Source: Larimichthys crocea (lineage: Eukaryota > Chordata > Actinopteri > Sciaenidae). Taken from it: a stretch of DNA of 64,000 nt. The notes under the pieces were generated by a model, which ran no database searches, had not been told where the DNA came from, and was given only the letters and a program-made list of their open reading frames with translations. Each line of letters begins with the position of its first letter. Within the stretch, counting starts at the first letter, position 1. Location: assembly GCF_000972845.2 (NCBI RefSeq), contig NC_040028.1, positions 19,000,210 to 19,064,209 on the forward strand, written 5' to 3'. Both the position numbers and the translations under genes were made by a program. Positions 24,201-34,487 of the stretch are shown piece after piece.

Positions 24201-27025
24201 TGAAAGTAAAGAGAAGCACAACTAAGCAGGACATCGGCATGTGATCGCGTGGACAGCAGAGTTCAGACCTGAAGGTTAAATATCTTCAAACAATCCCAGG
24301 AACAAAGAAATCTCAAGAACCAAATCAGGAACAATTGGACAATTGCATTTGTTTTTGTCTGAAAAACCATAAAGATTAGGCTGAAAATTGAATGTGAGAA
24401 TATAAATCTAAACCTGTGTGACTCTGGTGAATATTGAGGAGATATGCAGAGGGGTAACGAGAGATTTAATGGGCCACACAAGATTGTGATCATGAGTGAT
24501 TGTTTTCTGCTTTATCTTTTGAACTTTTAGGAAAGAGATATAAGTTTTACCTCCCAACGTTTGTAACAAAGTTACATTGAAAGTTCTGATAATGACACGA
24601 GCCGCAGTAAGGCTTACTCAAGCAATGCATTCTCCAGCCTAGAGAGTACAACCTCATGAGCAAAGACTTCTCGGTGTGCTGTAACCACAATCGAAACTCG
24701 ATTTTCTACCGTCAAAATGCACCTAAGTCCCTCAAGGCTCCTATAATGGTTCCTTGTGAACTTTCTTTAGTAGAAAAGAGCCAATAATGGAGCACATGAT
24801 TGTCCAAGTCATTACCCTTCAAGCAAAGGCGCAATTCACACTAGCATCAGTCTGTTTTAGTCCATGAATCCACCTGGATAGCCTCAGCTTCAGAGACGTT
24901 TCAGGCTGACTGTGGAGGGGATTGTCCGATCTGAGCATCTGATTGGTGGCAACGCGACGTCGTTGGATCAGGCTCAACTTCTCCGCTACAGGTCGCTGAG
25001 TTTTTTTTTGGCGGACACCCTTGCACCGTTGCAGCCAAAGCAATGAATGGAAAAAAGCACATGATTTAATACTTCTTGATTATTTAGCACTTTTTTCTTA
25101 ATTTGTCAAGACCTCGGTAAAAGCAGATTCTAACTGATTCAATTACTGAGCCTGACATCACATTAACCTTCGAACAGAGCTGAGATCAACATTTAACTCT
25201 CTTTGCTTGACTTTCATCTATTTATAGGCCCCTTTGCTGATTTACCACTCCTTGGTACGTACGCCAGAGATGTGACATTGCTGCAACAGAGCATCTCTTG
25301 GGTATAGATTGACATAAATAAAAGGCCTGGAGCTACCTCCAGCTATAGAAACTGATGTTCATCTCATAAAGGAATCAGCGGACTGTTCCATACACCCTGC
25401 TGTCTAAAATAGCATGTGTCTGTAGCGCGATGTACATGACGTGCAAAACATCTGCGGCCCTCTGTGAACCCCAGTGTTTGGTGAATTCTGCCTCTACAGC
25501 ATGCACACACACACACACACACACACACACACCATGGCTGAGATATACTTCCAATACTCAGCTAAAGTGTTGGAGCTCCTTAGGGTGTGTTTGTGTCTAC
25601 TGTATAAGTGTGTACGTGTGTGTGCGATCATGTGTGTGTGTGTGTGTGCTTGTCTGTGTTCGTGTGCAAGTCCCCAGCTATTTCCCAGTATCACTCCTCA
25701 GCACTCTCTCTCCACCAGCGCTGTCATAAGATAATGTGACAAGGTGCCAATCATGCCGGGGCCTGGGGTGCCATGGTGACAAGAGGGTTTTTGGCGGAAC
25801 ACTTTTGTGAGCAACACCAGGGAGAAGGCAACAGCAGGGACCACAGTACAGAACAAATCAACCTTACCACTGCCAGGTCTCACACATCCCTTCTTCTTCT
25901 TCTTTTCAACAATACCCCTCTGGCCACTTGATTCATCCAACCATTCTTCTGGTCTGAATCCTGACCCCTTTAAGAAAGAACCCCGTGTGGGTCAGATGCA
26001 GACAAAATGTCCTGCCATCCCCTAAGAGAGTGATCCCTGGCATCTCGCGAATGATCTGAGTATCCCTTTTCCGTGCCCAGGGGCCTGCACTGTACAGTGG
26101 GCTAGCTGGGTGCTGCCACTCTTCCACTCTGGAGCTGTGATGTGTTATGATGGCTCCGTCATTCTGGGAGGCAGGGCCACAGACACCTGTGGAGGGACTG
26201 AGTAAAGTTGATGGGACTGGACAAGGCTTAATCTCCGTCTGTGTCTAGAGGAGTGTTGACGACTGCAGGTGTTGAAGAATTGTGGCAGTTGTTGAAAGTT
26301 TGGTTATTATTAAGTAGTTACTATGCTGGAGGAAATGATTGGTATGTCAAAGCAACAGAGTGTAACTTTTCTACCACGAATAACTAGATTTAAGATCATG
26401 GTGAGATGTAATGCTTTACACTAAGGACACTTAAAAGTCACACACCACCAGCTATCTTATTGATTTTGGTGAGTTTCCTGATGGACGGTAAAATAAACTG
26501 CTGCAAACAAAGAGGAGGTTTTAAGATCCGTGGGCATGTGCGAATGCTGACGGGGAGTGATGCTTCTACTACTTACTTACTATCGGAAACCACCAGCACC
26601 AAATGTCTGACAGACGATACCAGAAGTGGACAAATCTATCAATGCACCTTTAACAAACTTCTTTTTTTTGTTTGCTATATGCTCTGTTCCAAGTACATAA
26701 AATGTAATAATCAAAACATTTATTATTGTGTCGCTCTGTTCTCCCTGGTGAGGATGGAGGATCCCTGCCAAAAAGTGACAAAGACAAAGGAACAGCCGTT
26801 CATATGATTTCATTACTCCTCCGTCCAGCACATCTTTGTTTGTAGAGCCGGGTGGAGACAGCATGCATTGTCCCCAAACAATATAGACGAGACCCTTGTG
26901 GTATGTACACAGAGATATAGAACACATCACACAAGTATTCTTTGTGAGAGCTACAGCACAGCGCAGTCAGCAATGTGCAGCTATGCCGTCGCAGCAAAAT
27001 GTAAATGATAAGAACAGATGCCTGC
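21261..27025. other. intergenic, no gene recognised
   Basis: Holds purine-rich sequence (23280-23480), (CA)n at 25503-25532, (TG)n near 25617-25650 and a CTCF-like motif at 23975-23988. I looked for downstream phospholipase D exons (HKD motifs) on the minus strand and saw none. Confidence 0.6.
23975..23988 (-). promoter_or_regulatory. CTCF-like motif
   Basis: The minus strand reads CCAGCAGAGGGCCA. This fits the CTCF core CCASYAGRGGGC with a mismatch just after it. Motif match only. Confidence 0.35.
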
Positions 27026-27178
27026 CTGCAGAGGTTCTCAATGGTGACTCTGTTATGGACGCCGGTCTCCTGGGTGCTCATCTTGATGTGAAAGCCCTTA
27101 TCATAGAGGATCACCATTCCCACCTGATTGTCCTTCGGCCTCACGTAGAGAACAAAAGAGTCCTTCCCCAGCAGCCAT
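27026..27178 (-). pseudogene. PLD1-like relic exon, PH domain
   Basis: The acceptor is TTTGTAG. The open frame reads RWLLGKDSFVLYVRPKDN, then VILYDKGFHIKM and VTIENLCR. PLD1 and PLD2 have RWLIVKDSFLLYMKPDSG, LVDKEFKIKV and RIDNLSR. The exon is fully open and has gene-like codons. Its donor position reads AG/GCAGGC. Confidence 0.85.
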
Positions 27179-27964
27179 CTACAAAGTGCACAGAACCACA
27201 CACAGACACACACACACAACGGTTGAATTCAGTGTGTGTAGCAAGCTGAATCTGTGAAACCCAGATGTAAGAAATGACAGAGGTAATCATGAGATATGTT
27301 TTTTTGTGCAAATGAAGTGAGCTTCTGTCTAATGTTTAATACAGAATAGAGTACAATCACACAGGTAACACACTGCAAATGTGTTTTTTTTTAATTCAAC
27401 ATCAGGATTAACACACTTGACTTCATAAACACACACACACAGACAAAAGAACTTAGTGTCGTAGTAAGCATAATAAAGGAGTTCAATCAGGCACTCGCAC
27501 ATTGTCAATTCTCTTACTAAAAGGAGACAGTTGAGGATAAAAGAAACTTCAACTTCTTCTGCAGTTCTTTGAAAAGAATAAAGTTATCAGTGACACACTG
27601 GCAGCCTAATGAAGCTGCAAACTTTTCAGCAGAAAATAAGACTTCACGTCCGGTTTGTCGCACATATTCTTTAAGAGCAAATTTACTTTGTTTTATTGTA
27701 AGATGCTTACTTTGCACTTATGCATCATTATTATAATGTGTCATCTCATCGCTTCTTTTTCTGTGGGCAATGGATATTAGCGGCCATCTTAGCTCTTTAA
27801 GTGATACTTTCTTTGCTCCTGCCCGCTGCGTTTCCCCTCATTAATGCAAGCCATTCTCCATCACCATCCTCTGCGAGGGAACTCTCCTCATGCAGGCCAC
27901 AGAACTCTGACAAGGATGAAATTACTGTTAGCTTTCAGACCTAATTAAAGTGTAGATGGCTCAC

Positions 27965-28104
27965 CTTCAGCGGAGTTGACTGTCTTGATGTCATTCTTGT
28001 ACAAGACAAGGCTTTGACTGGAAGTAGCCCGCACATATGGTCTCTGGGTGGATCCTGTACACAGCGCTTTGGAGGATCTTTCTCAAGTTGTCCTCCGGCT
28101 GCAT
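27965..28104 (-). pseudogene. PLD1-like relic exon, end of PX domain
   Basis: It follows TGACAG and ends at AAG/GTGAGC. The first frame reads QPEDNLRKILQSAVYR, matching PLD1 QLEDYLTKILKMPMYR. That frame later hits a stop, and a second frame stays open to the donor, so a frameshift within the exon is likely. Confidence 0.7.
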
Positions 28105-28821
28105 CTGTCAGATAGATTCCAGCTGTTTTAAACTCTGCTGGAGAGTGCATACGTACGCCTAATGACTGTTCCCTCTTACAGAACTGGAATTACTGCACTA
28201 ATATTATTATTACAGATGTAGATCGCCATCACAGTTGTGATGAGATATCTTCAGAAGCATTCAAGAAAAGGAAGACTTGATAAGACAACAGTCATGTCTG
28301 ATAACGGCTCTCAGTATCATCATGTTTGTCTGTATTCAGTGTGCAAACTACCTCTTCTTTTCCTAAAAAGAACAGATTAAAAAAACATGTTGAATTAAAT
28401 GTAACACTGACAGTAGTAACAGATTTAAAACAAAAATACAGTCAGTCTCTCCAAATCCCAATATCCCAATGTCTCCCCAGCCAGACTTCTCGAGCTTGCA
28501 TTTGGCTGGAAGTTGTTGTTTCTTAAATCCTTCAGTGGGCTTGTTATATAAATGAATTTCCACTGTCTGCGAGAAGAACATGTCGTATTTTTCCAAGCTG
28601 CTGAACAGAAGGAAATGAGAGTGAGCTGAAGAGAGACTGAGTACCCTCAGCTGAGCAATGAACACTCAGGGATACAAGAGAGGAAGGACGGGTATAAATA
28701 GGTTTCTTGCTTAAAGTCAGTTTTGTGCACATATCTGCACATGTTTGTGTGTGTGTGTGTGGGGTTTGTATGCTGCATATGTAAGTGAGTGACAAAAGGT
28801 GAGCAAATTAGCAGCTCTTAC

Positions 28822-29010
28822 ATGCAGGTTGGCAGGGGGAGCTTTAGAAGAGCCTTGAACATCAGCAGCTCCTGATGAAGAGCTTGGAAGTGCTTGAAAC
28901 AGCGTTTGATTTTCTACGTGAAGTCCCCTCGGCTCAGCTCAGTCGTGTAGAGATTTGGATTCAGCACCTTTGAGGTGAACATTTCAAAAGGAGACGGTTC
29001 AGCTCCACCA
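28822..29010 (-). pseudogene. PLD1-like relic exon, PX domain core with in-frame stop
   Basis: On the minus strand the frame reads NPNLYTTELSRGDFT, then TAG, then KIKRCFKHFQALHQELL and KLPLPT. PLD1 has INLYTIELTHGEFKWQVKR and FKHFQEFHRELL at the same place, so the stop replaces the conserved Trp. A one-base shift separates this frame from an upstream segment VVELNR that resembles the preceding PX strand. The donor GTAAGA follows at 28821. Confidence 0.85.
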
Positions 29011-30039
29011 CATCAATAGTCGCTTACAAGAACTTTAGAGGAGATGAAACACATATAACGATACAATACTGTCTTTAAGGATAAGTTTGGGGATTGTGAT
29101 ATTAAGAAACTTTTGATCGGGAAAAGGTGAGGCTTAGAGCTTTATCAGAATAATGAGTGAAAAGCGCCTTTTAAAGAAGTTCAGACAGGGCGTGTGACAA
29201 GCGATGACTCAGTACCTGGTTTACAGTCAATTATATCTCACTCACCTTTGTTGTAGATGTCTGTTCCACCTCTGTTACTCAGACAAAAATAGGAATGTTT
29301 TCAAGGAACACTTTGGAGTCCGGTTACTTTAATGGAGGGAAGTTGTAGATAGTCAGAAAAGGAATGTTTCTTGTTTTTAGAAAAAAAAAAGCCAAATAAA
29401 GGATAGATCTTACCTTTCTTGGTAGGTTGTAACAGACGTACGCCTATATGCAAATATGCACCGCTATCACCACTTTTAAATAGACGAAGGAAGAAGCCTG
29501 GTGTTGCCTATCTAAGGTCTGGCACAGGGCTGACTATGTTCGATTGACCTTGTGGTTTGCCATCACAGCATTTTCCATGACGACAGAGGACCACGTCTGA
29601 GTCACCGAGGCAGATTTCACAAGTCTAGATTGCCAGAAAAAAGGGGTCATGACATGTGCCCTGCAGGGCACGAGTGTTCGCACCACGACCATGTACGACA
29701 CATCTGGGGAACAAATCTACAGCTATCACGAACAGCTCCCATTAAAGGCAAGTAGTTAACACGACACCTTCAGAATGAGGCTAAAGTGAAATAGTGACGC
29801 CAAATAATTTCTTCTTTTTTTTACACCATGGAGATTCTTTATTTATAACAAGGTCAGGCAGCAATTTTCAGGACATCCTGTGTATGAAACACTGAAACAA
29901 ATCCTCAAAGTCGCAGTGTCTATTGTTCTTTAAGTATAATATTAAGAAGTTAATATTATACCAGTTCAAGAAGGTGAGGTTTGCATGTAAACATGTTTCT
30001 TACGCCACTTTCTGTTTTGTCTGTTTGTTGTTGTAGCAA

Positions 30040-30523
30040 CCAATAATGTAATACCTGCCGATAACGTAGTAACATGCCAATTATGTAATAACTTAGTATA
30101 AACTAGACTGATTAGATACACTTCACTGTAATGAATTAAATACTATTCCTCCATATATGAATTTCTGAATTTACATATCTAAGCAAACAAACAATAGTCT
30201 CAATAAAGATTTTGTACTACAAATAATTCTCAAATTGTCTCTTACAACCATAATTAAGGAGAGAGAGTGCTGCAAACCCTTCATGAATGAAGATGACGAC
30301 TATGCCATCCACTGCTATCTATTTTTGATGAGCAAACTGCATAAAAACTGCAAAATAATCTTTTATTTCCAAGAAATGCAGTCCTATTTATGTATTATTA
30401 CATTATCGGATAATGATTTTTTTTAATGCTATGTCAATAACATAATAACCAGCCAATAATGTAATAACTTTACTTTAACATTATTGGCATGTTATTACAT
30501 TACTGGCAGGTATTACATTATTG
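30040..30523. mobile_element. hairpin-forming MITE-like element
   Basis: The left end (CAATAATGTAATACCTGCC at 30040) is the reverse complement of the right end (GGCAGGTATTACATTATTG ending at 30523), and the pairing continues inward for about 50 bp. A further copy of the motif lies at 30442-30475. The interior is AT-rich and non-coding. Confidence 0.65.
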
Positions 30524-30552
30524 GACTCTATTACATTATTACATTACCTACA

Positions 30553-32093
30553 GTCGTCTAGCGTCCCTTCCCTCTATCCAGCTGCTCATAGATATAGTTT
30601 GACTCTACTTAATAATAAGGCAGAAGTCAACATTTTAAAACAGGCTCAAACTAATGTGTATTTGATGTTTGAGATCAGAAGGGGATAAACACACATTAGC
30701 CCAAGAGATTTTTTCTTTTCCTGGTCGCAGAAGGAGTTCTCGTACAATTTTTTGCCATGTAAGTAATCTTTAAAAAAGTAAAATATTTCACCACAAGGCA
30801 TGTTTTACAAACATAAACTTTGCCTCTCATTAGTAAACATATTCTTTAATAAACAAGGCTTTGGAGAATATCATTGTATATCACCCACTGTGATCGGAGA
30901 AAGGAAAACTGTGCCGACGATGATTTACAGCTAATGATGAAAAACACATGCAGGCGCGCATCGTTCATCTCAGGACATTGCGTGATGCTAAGCCATCTCT
31001 TCCCTTTTCACGCCATTTGACCCTGACCTTTCCTTTCTGCAGTCAGACTGCACACAATCAATGTCTGTCACCTTCTGCGTGATCACAAAAACAGCAGACC
31101 CTCCCTGACAGGGTCTCCACATGGCAGCCCTGTCTCGCTGCATTTGGGCCACTAGATCTTCTACTGGTGGTACTGGGACATCCTCCCTCATTATCTCCTC
31201 CACCCCGCCTCGGCCGGCCCACTGGAAGTGATGCTAATAACATGAATTCCAACTGACTGACATGGGTGAAGTACCCGTAGATGAAATCCATACTTCATGC
31301 ATTTTGCATGGGGTGGTAATTAGGGAATTTTGGAGGGTACTAAATGCTTCTGCTGAAGTATCCATGTTCCTGGAAAGGCAGGGAAAAGTCTGCCAAGGGC
31401 TTGTAACATCAAGGCCAGATGTAAAAAGTGAGTAAATTGAAAATTATGTGAGCGCTCTGAACCGATCTGAACATTTTTAGTTGAGAACCAGCAGCACCAG
31501 TCCTGGTGTATTCTTCAAGCGTTGAAGCTTCATCAAACTGGTAGCACGCATAAAAATCACATTTGACTGTAAAGATACCAAGCGTGATGCTTTGAAGCAT
31601 GGCCTTAATTATGGGCCCTTTCTTGCTGAATAAGTGTCTGCTTCTCTAACCGACCCTGAGACCCATTTTAAAGGTCTGAGAATGTGCCCTTGACAATCCG
31701 CCCCCCGCCCTCCCTCATGTCGCCCTGGGCCCTTGGCTCTGGCCATTAGAGAGATTCCTCGTCTTCCCTAAGCAATGACAGGTGAAGTGGAGCACAAAAT
31801 CCCAAAGCCTGTCATGGGCCTCACCACAGCCTCAGCACTTCTAATTCTTACAGACACTCATCTTTATATTAACACTTCTTTCTACTCATATATATTATGA
31901 CAGACAACAGATTACCAGTGTTTCAGATGACAGCCACACAGTCTGTGATAGAGAAATATATGCACCGCTGACACCGGCCCAACCAGACAGAAACACTTTG
32001 AGTTCAGGCCATGCATGCCACACAAAAATTCTGATTATACACTTATTGAAAACATAGTTATGACTATTATATTCCGTTTCTATGTGTATTCAT
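30553..32093. other. unique sequence inside the inverted repeat pair
   Basis: Two overlapping minus-strand open frames at 30988-31291, neither recognised, and a GC-richer unique block at 31600-31850. No protein family is visible. Confidence 0.5.
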
Positions 32094-32387
32094 TGATGTG
32101 GTCTTCTGTTGTCATAGAAAATGCTGTGATGGCAAACCACAATGTCAATCAAACATAGTCAGTCCTGTGCCAGACCTTAAATACAGAGAACGCAGATAGG
32201 CAAGACCAGGCTTCTTCCTTCGTCTATTTAAAAGTGATGATAGTGGTGCATATTTGCATATAGGCGTACGTCTGTTACAACCTAGTGAGGAAGGTAAGAT
32301 GTAATGCTACTTTTTTGTATAGTGCGTAGGGATACATGAGAGATATCAACTCAATATCAGCACAACAAGTGATTGTCTGTGTCCTAG

Positions 32388-32605
32388 GGAGGCAGCTCAG
32401 TCCATAGAGACTAAGCTTGGGAACCGGAGAGTGGCTGGTTCGAGTCCAGTATGGAACAAAGTATGGTGGTGTACTGGTAGCAAGGCAGCAAACCTGCCTG
32501 ATGGGTGGCTGCCCATCACTCCACCATCTCTCTCCACATTTGAATGTCTGTGAACCCTTTGTGTGTGTCTGGCTGTATTTCAGGTTAAAATGCATGTAAA
32601 TAAAA
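32388..32605 (+). mobile_element. tRNA-derived SINE, second family
   Basis: An A-box-like GGCAGCTCAGTCCATAGAG and a B box GGTTCGAGTCC (32437-32447) head a body of about 150 bp. It ends in AATAAAATTGTCTCTTG. Its tail also forms the start of the foldback arm at 32583. Confidence 0.7.
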
Positions 32606-33796
32606 TTGTCTCTTGTTTTTCTTGTGCAGTGGTTACTCTTGTGTCTCTGGTGTTATGTTGTTGTTGTCAGTCAAAAAATTAAAGACAGTAGCTGCCGGAT
32701 AATTTAATTTAATTTAATAAAATTAAACTTCATCCTTTGTTTATTCTATAAAAGCTAACAACAACATGTTTTATGTGTGTATATGAAGATTTTAATGCAG
32801 GGGTGTCCAAAATTATTTTAAAGAGGGCCAGATTTGACAATATGAAGATGTCCGGGGGGCCACTACTAACATATTAAATATGAAAAAATGAATAAAAGTT
32901 ACATACAAATGTACTGTTCTGTCTTTCTTTCATATCTGGAGTCAGATAACAAAGAATAAATTGTATGGACTATGTTAAACTTAAAGTTGATATATTAATC
33001 TTGACCTCTTGTTCATTTTAAACATGACTTATTATTGCAAACCGAATTTGCACTGTGTACAGACAACTGTTTACATATTTCATTTTTGATAGACCTCACT
33101 GTTTATACTGTAAATTATGTCCATACTGCCATATTTCCATATTTATATGTATACTGATAATTCTGTTTATACTGTGCCATATTGCCACATGGACACTGTC
33201 TTTTCTTGGATGTCTTTTAGCTTGTATATATTTTTATATTTATATATTTTTATTTTATTTTATTTTTTTTTACATCTTTTACTTATATTTTATATTTCAT
33301 GTTTATTGCTGTTTGCACCAGGATAAGAGGGAAAACACAATTTCAATTCTCTGTATGTCCTGCACATATAGCAGCATTGATAATAAAGTTGACTTGAATT
33401 CAACATTTAAGTTTAAAATGTGTCACTCTTGCTCTTGTCTTTAACAAAAATCATTCAGAAAGTCATATTTTGTGTCACATCTACAGTCATGTCATTAGAC
33501 ACAACTGCTGGTGATGTGAAAGAAAGACAGAACAGTACATATGTATGTAACTTTTATTTTATTTTTTTCATATTGAATATGTTAGTAGTAATACATAGGA
33601 CACCCCTGCATTCAAATCTTCATACACACACATGGAGCATGTTGTTGTTAGCTTTTATAGAAGTTTAATTTTATTAAATCAAATTAAATCTTTAATTTCT
33701 GACTGACAACAACAACAAAACACCAGAGACACACAGTAACCACTGCAGCTGCATAAGAAAAACACAGAGACACTTTTATTCACATGCATTTTAACC
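32583..33796. repeat. foldback structure upstream of tmtc4
   Basis: The arm 32583-32936 pairs with the reverse complement of 33513-33796. Shared stretches include GGTTAAAATGCATGT, GTGTCTCTGGTGTT, AGCTAACAACAACATG and GTACTGTTCTGTCTTTCTTTC. The left arm contains about 50 bp (a hAT-like GGGTGTCCAAA... segment) that the right arm lacks. The loop (about 33320-33405) ends in ATTGATAATAAAGTTGACTTG, a tail typical of fish retroelements. Confidence 0.75.
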
Positions 33797-33899
33797 AGGA
33801 CATATATTATATATGTGTGTGTCCTTTAGCTCCGTGTGCACAGGTTCGAGTCCCACCTGTGGGTCTGTCCCACTTGCACACATGCTGCACTGCTTCATT

Positions 33900-34201
33900 C
33901 CCTATTGGCTGAAAGCGAACATGTGACATCTACGCTAAACAGGAAGTGTCGGAGCCCGAGCGTGTGGACATTTGTTTACAGCCGTGTGCATGTCCCCGGG
34001 ACTGTCTCCTCTGTCTCCTCTGTCTCACGAAAGACAGTTTTGGACGGAACATTTGAAAACAGACACCGGTACCGTGTGTGCGCGTGTAGAAACGGGGATA
34101 TCCCGCGTTAACGGGGCATGCTGCAGTCACCATGCGCGCTGAAGGAGACAGGGTGACCCCGCACAGCGTGACCGCGCACAGCGTGCGTCTCACGGGATAA
34201 G
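33900..34201 (+). promoter_or_regulatory. tmtc4: tmtc4 promoter and noncoding first exon
   Basis: CpG-rich block in AT-rich surroundings. It has an inverted CCAAT box (ATTGG, 33904-33908) and an ETS site ACAGGAAGTG (GGAA at 33942-33945), and no TATA box at a suitable place. The likely first exon ends at 34201 before GTATGA and splices to the acceptor CCCGCAG at 34276. The exact transcription start is not visible. Confidence 0.65.
34118..34200 (+). promoter_or_regulatory. upstream ORFs in the tmtc4 5' leader
   Basis: ATG at 34132 has A at -3 (CACCATGC) and opens 22 codons ending TAA at 34198-34200, just before the donor. A second ATG at 34118 opens 12 codons in another frame. A third, at 34301 in the next exon, runs out of frame across the main start. 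Confidence 0.5.
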
Positions 34202-34313
34202 GTATGAACATGGACCGTGCTCTGTACCTGCAGCCTGGGCTTTATCTGACCTGTGCATGTCTCTCTGTGCCCGCAGACAGCCTCCTCCCTCAGGGACTGG
34301 ATGATGAGACACA

Positions 34314-34487
34314 ATGACCAAAGAGCCGGTGCATCATGAGGTTTACTGGGACCACCACGTCCCCCTGCCAAAGCTCGCTCCAGTCCAGGCCAAGGTCACA
34401 GTGGCCCTGGTGGCTCTGCTGTGCTTCATCAACAGCTACGATGGGGAGTTTGTGTTCGATGACTCCGAAGCCATTGTCAACAACAAG
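34314..34487 (+). CDS. tmtc4: tmtc4 first coding exon (signal-anchor helix, DD loop)
   Basis: The exon starts at 34277 after CCCGCAG; coding starts at ATG 34314. After a hydrophilic stretch comes the helix [15 protein letters not shown], then [15 protein letters not shown]. The DD pair is conserved through the TMTC family. Confidence 0.93.

Larger units (their letters stand above)
27026..29010 (-). pseudogene. phospholipase D1-like pseudogene (three relic exons, PX and PH domains)
   Basis: PLD1/PLD2 hydrolyse phosphatidylcholine to phosphatidic acid and bind membranes through N-terminal PX and PH domains. Three minus-strand segments, in the order of a PLD gene, match these domains: PX core (28822-29010), PX C-terminal helix (27965-28104) and first half of PH (27026-27178). 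Intervening non-coding DNA shows this is an intron-bearing copy, not a retrocopy. It is broken by an in-frame TAG (28914-28916) at the Trp of the PLD1 PX segment EFKWQVKR, by probable frameshifts in the first two segments, and by a GC instead of GT donor after the PH exon. I find no catalytic HKD exons in the window. I infer a duplicated PLD1-family gene fragment that has decayed. The match comes from recalled PLD1/PLD2 sequence, not a search. Confidence 0.82.
29407..32300. repeat. long inverted repeat pair (about 190-205 bp arms, 2.5 kb apart)
   Basis: The arm at 29407-29597 is, read in reverse complement, about 90% similar to 32094-32300. Shared stretches include GTTGTAACAGACGTACGCC, TATATGCAAATATGCACC and TTTAAATAGACGAAGGAAG. 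The second arm has an extra insert of about 15 bp. This is either the ends of one non-autonomous element of about 2.9 kb or two opposed copies of one repeat. Confidence 0.75.

Noticed and set aside
33836..33860. tRNA-like T-arm sequence GGTTCGAGTCCC.
   Set aside because: No complete cloverleaf can be built around it; it is more likely a SINE fragment or coincidence than a tRNA gene.
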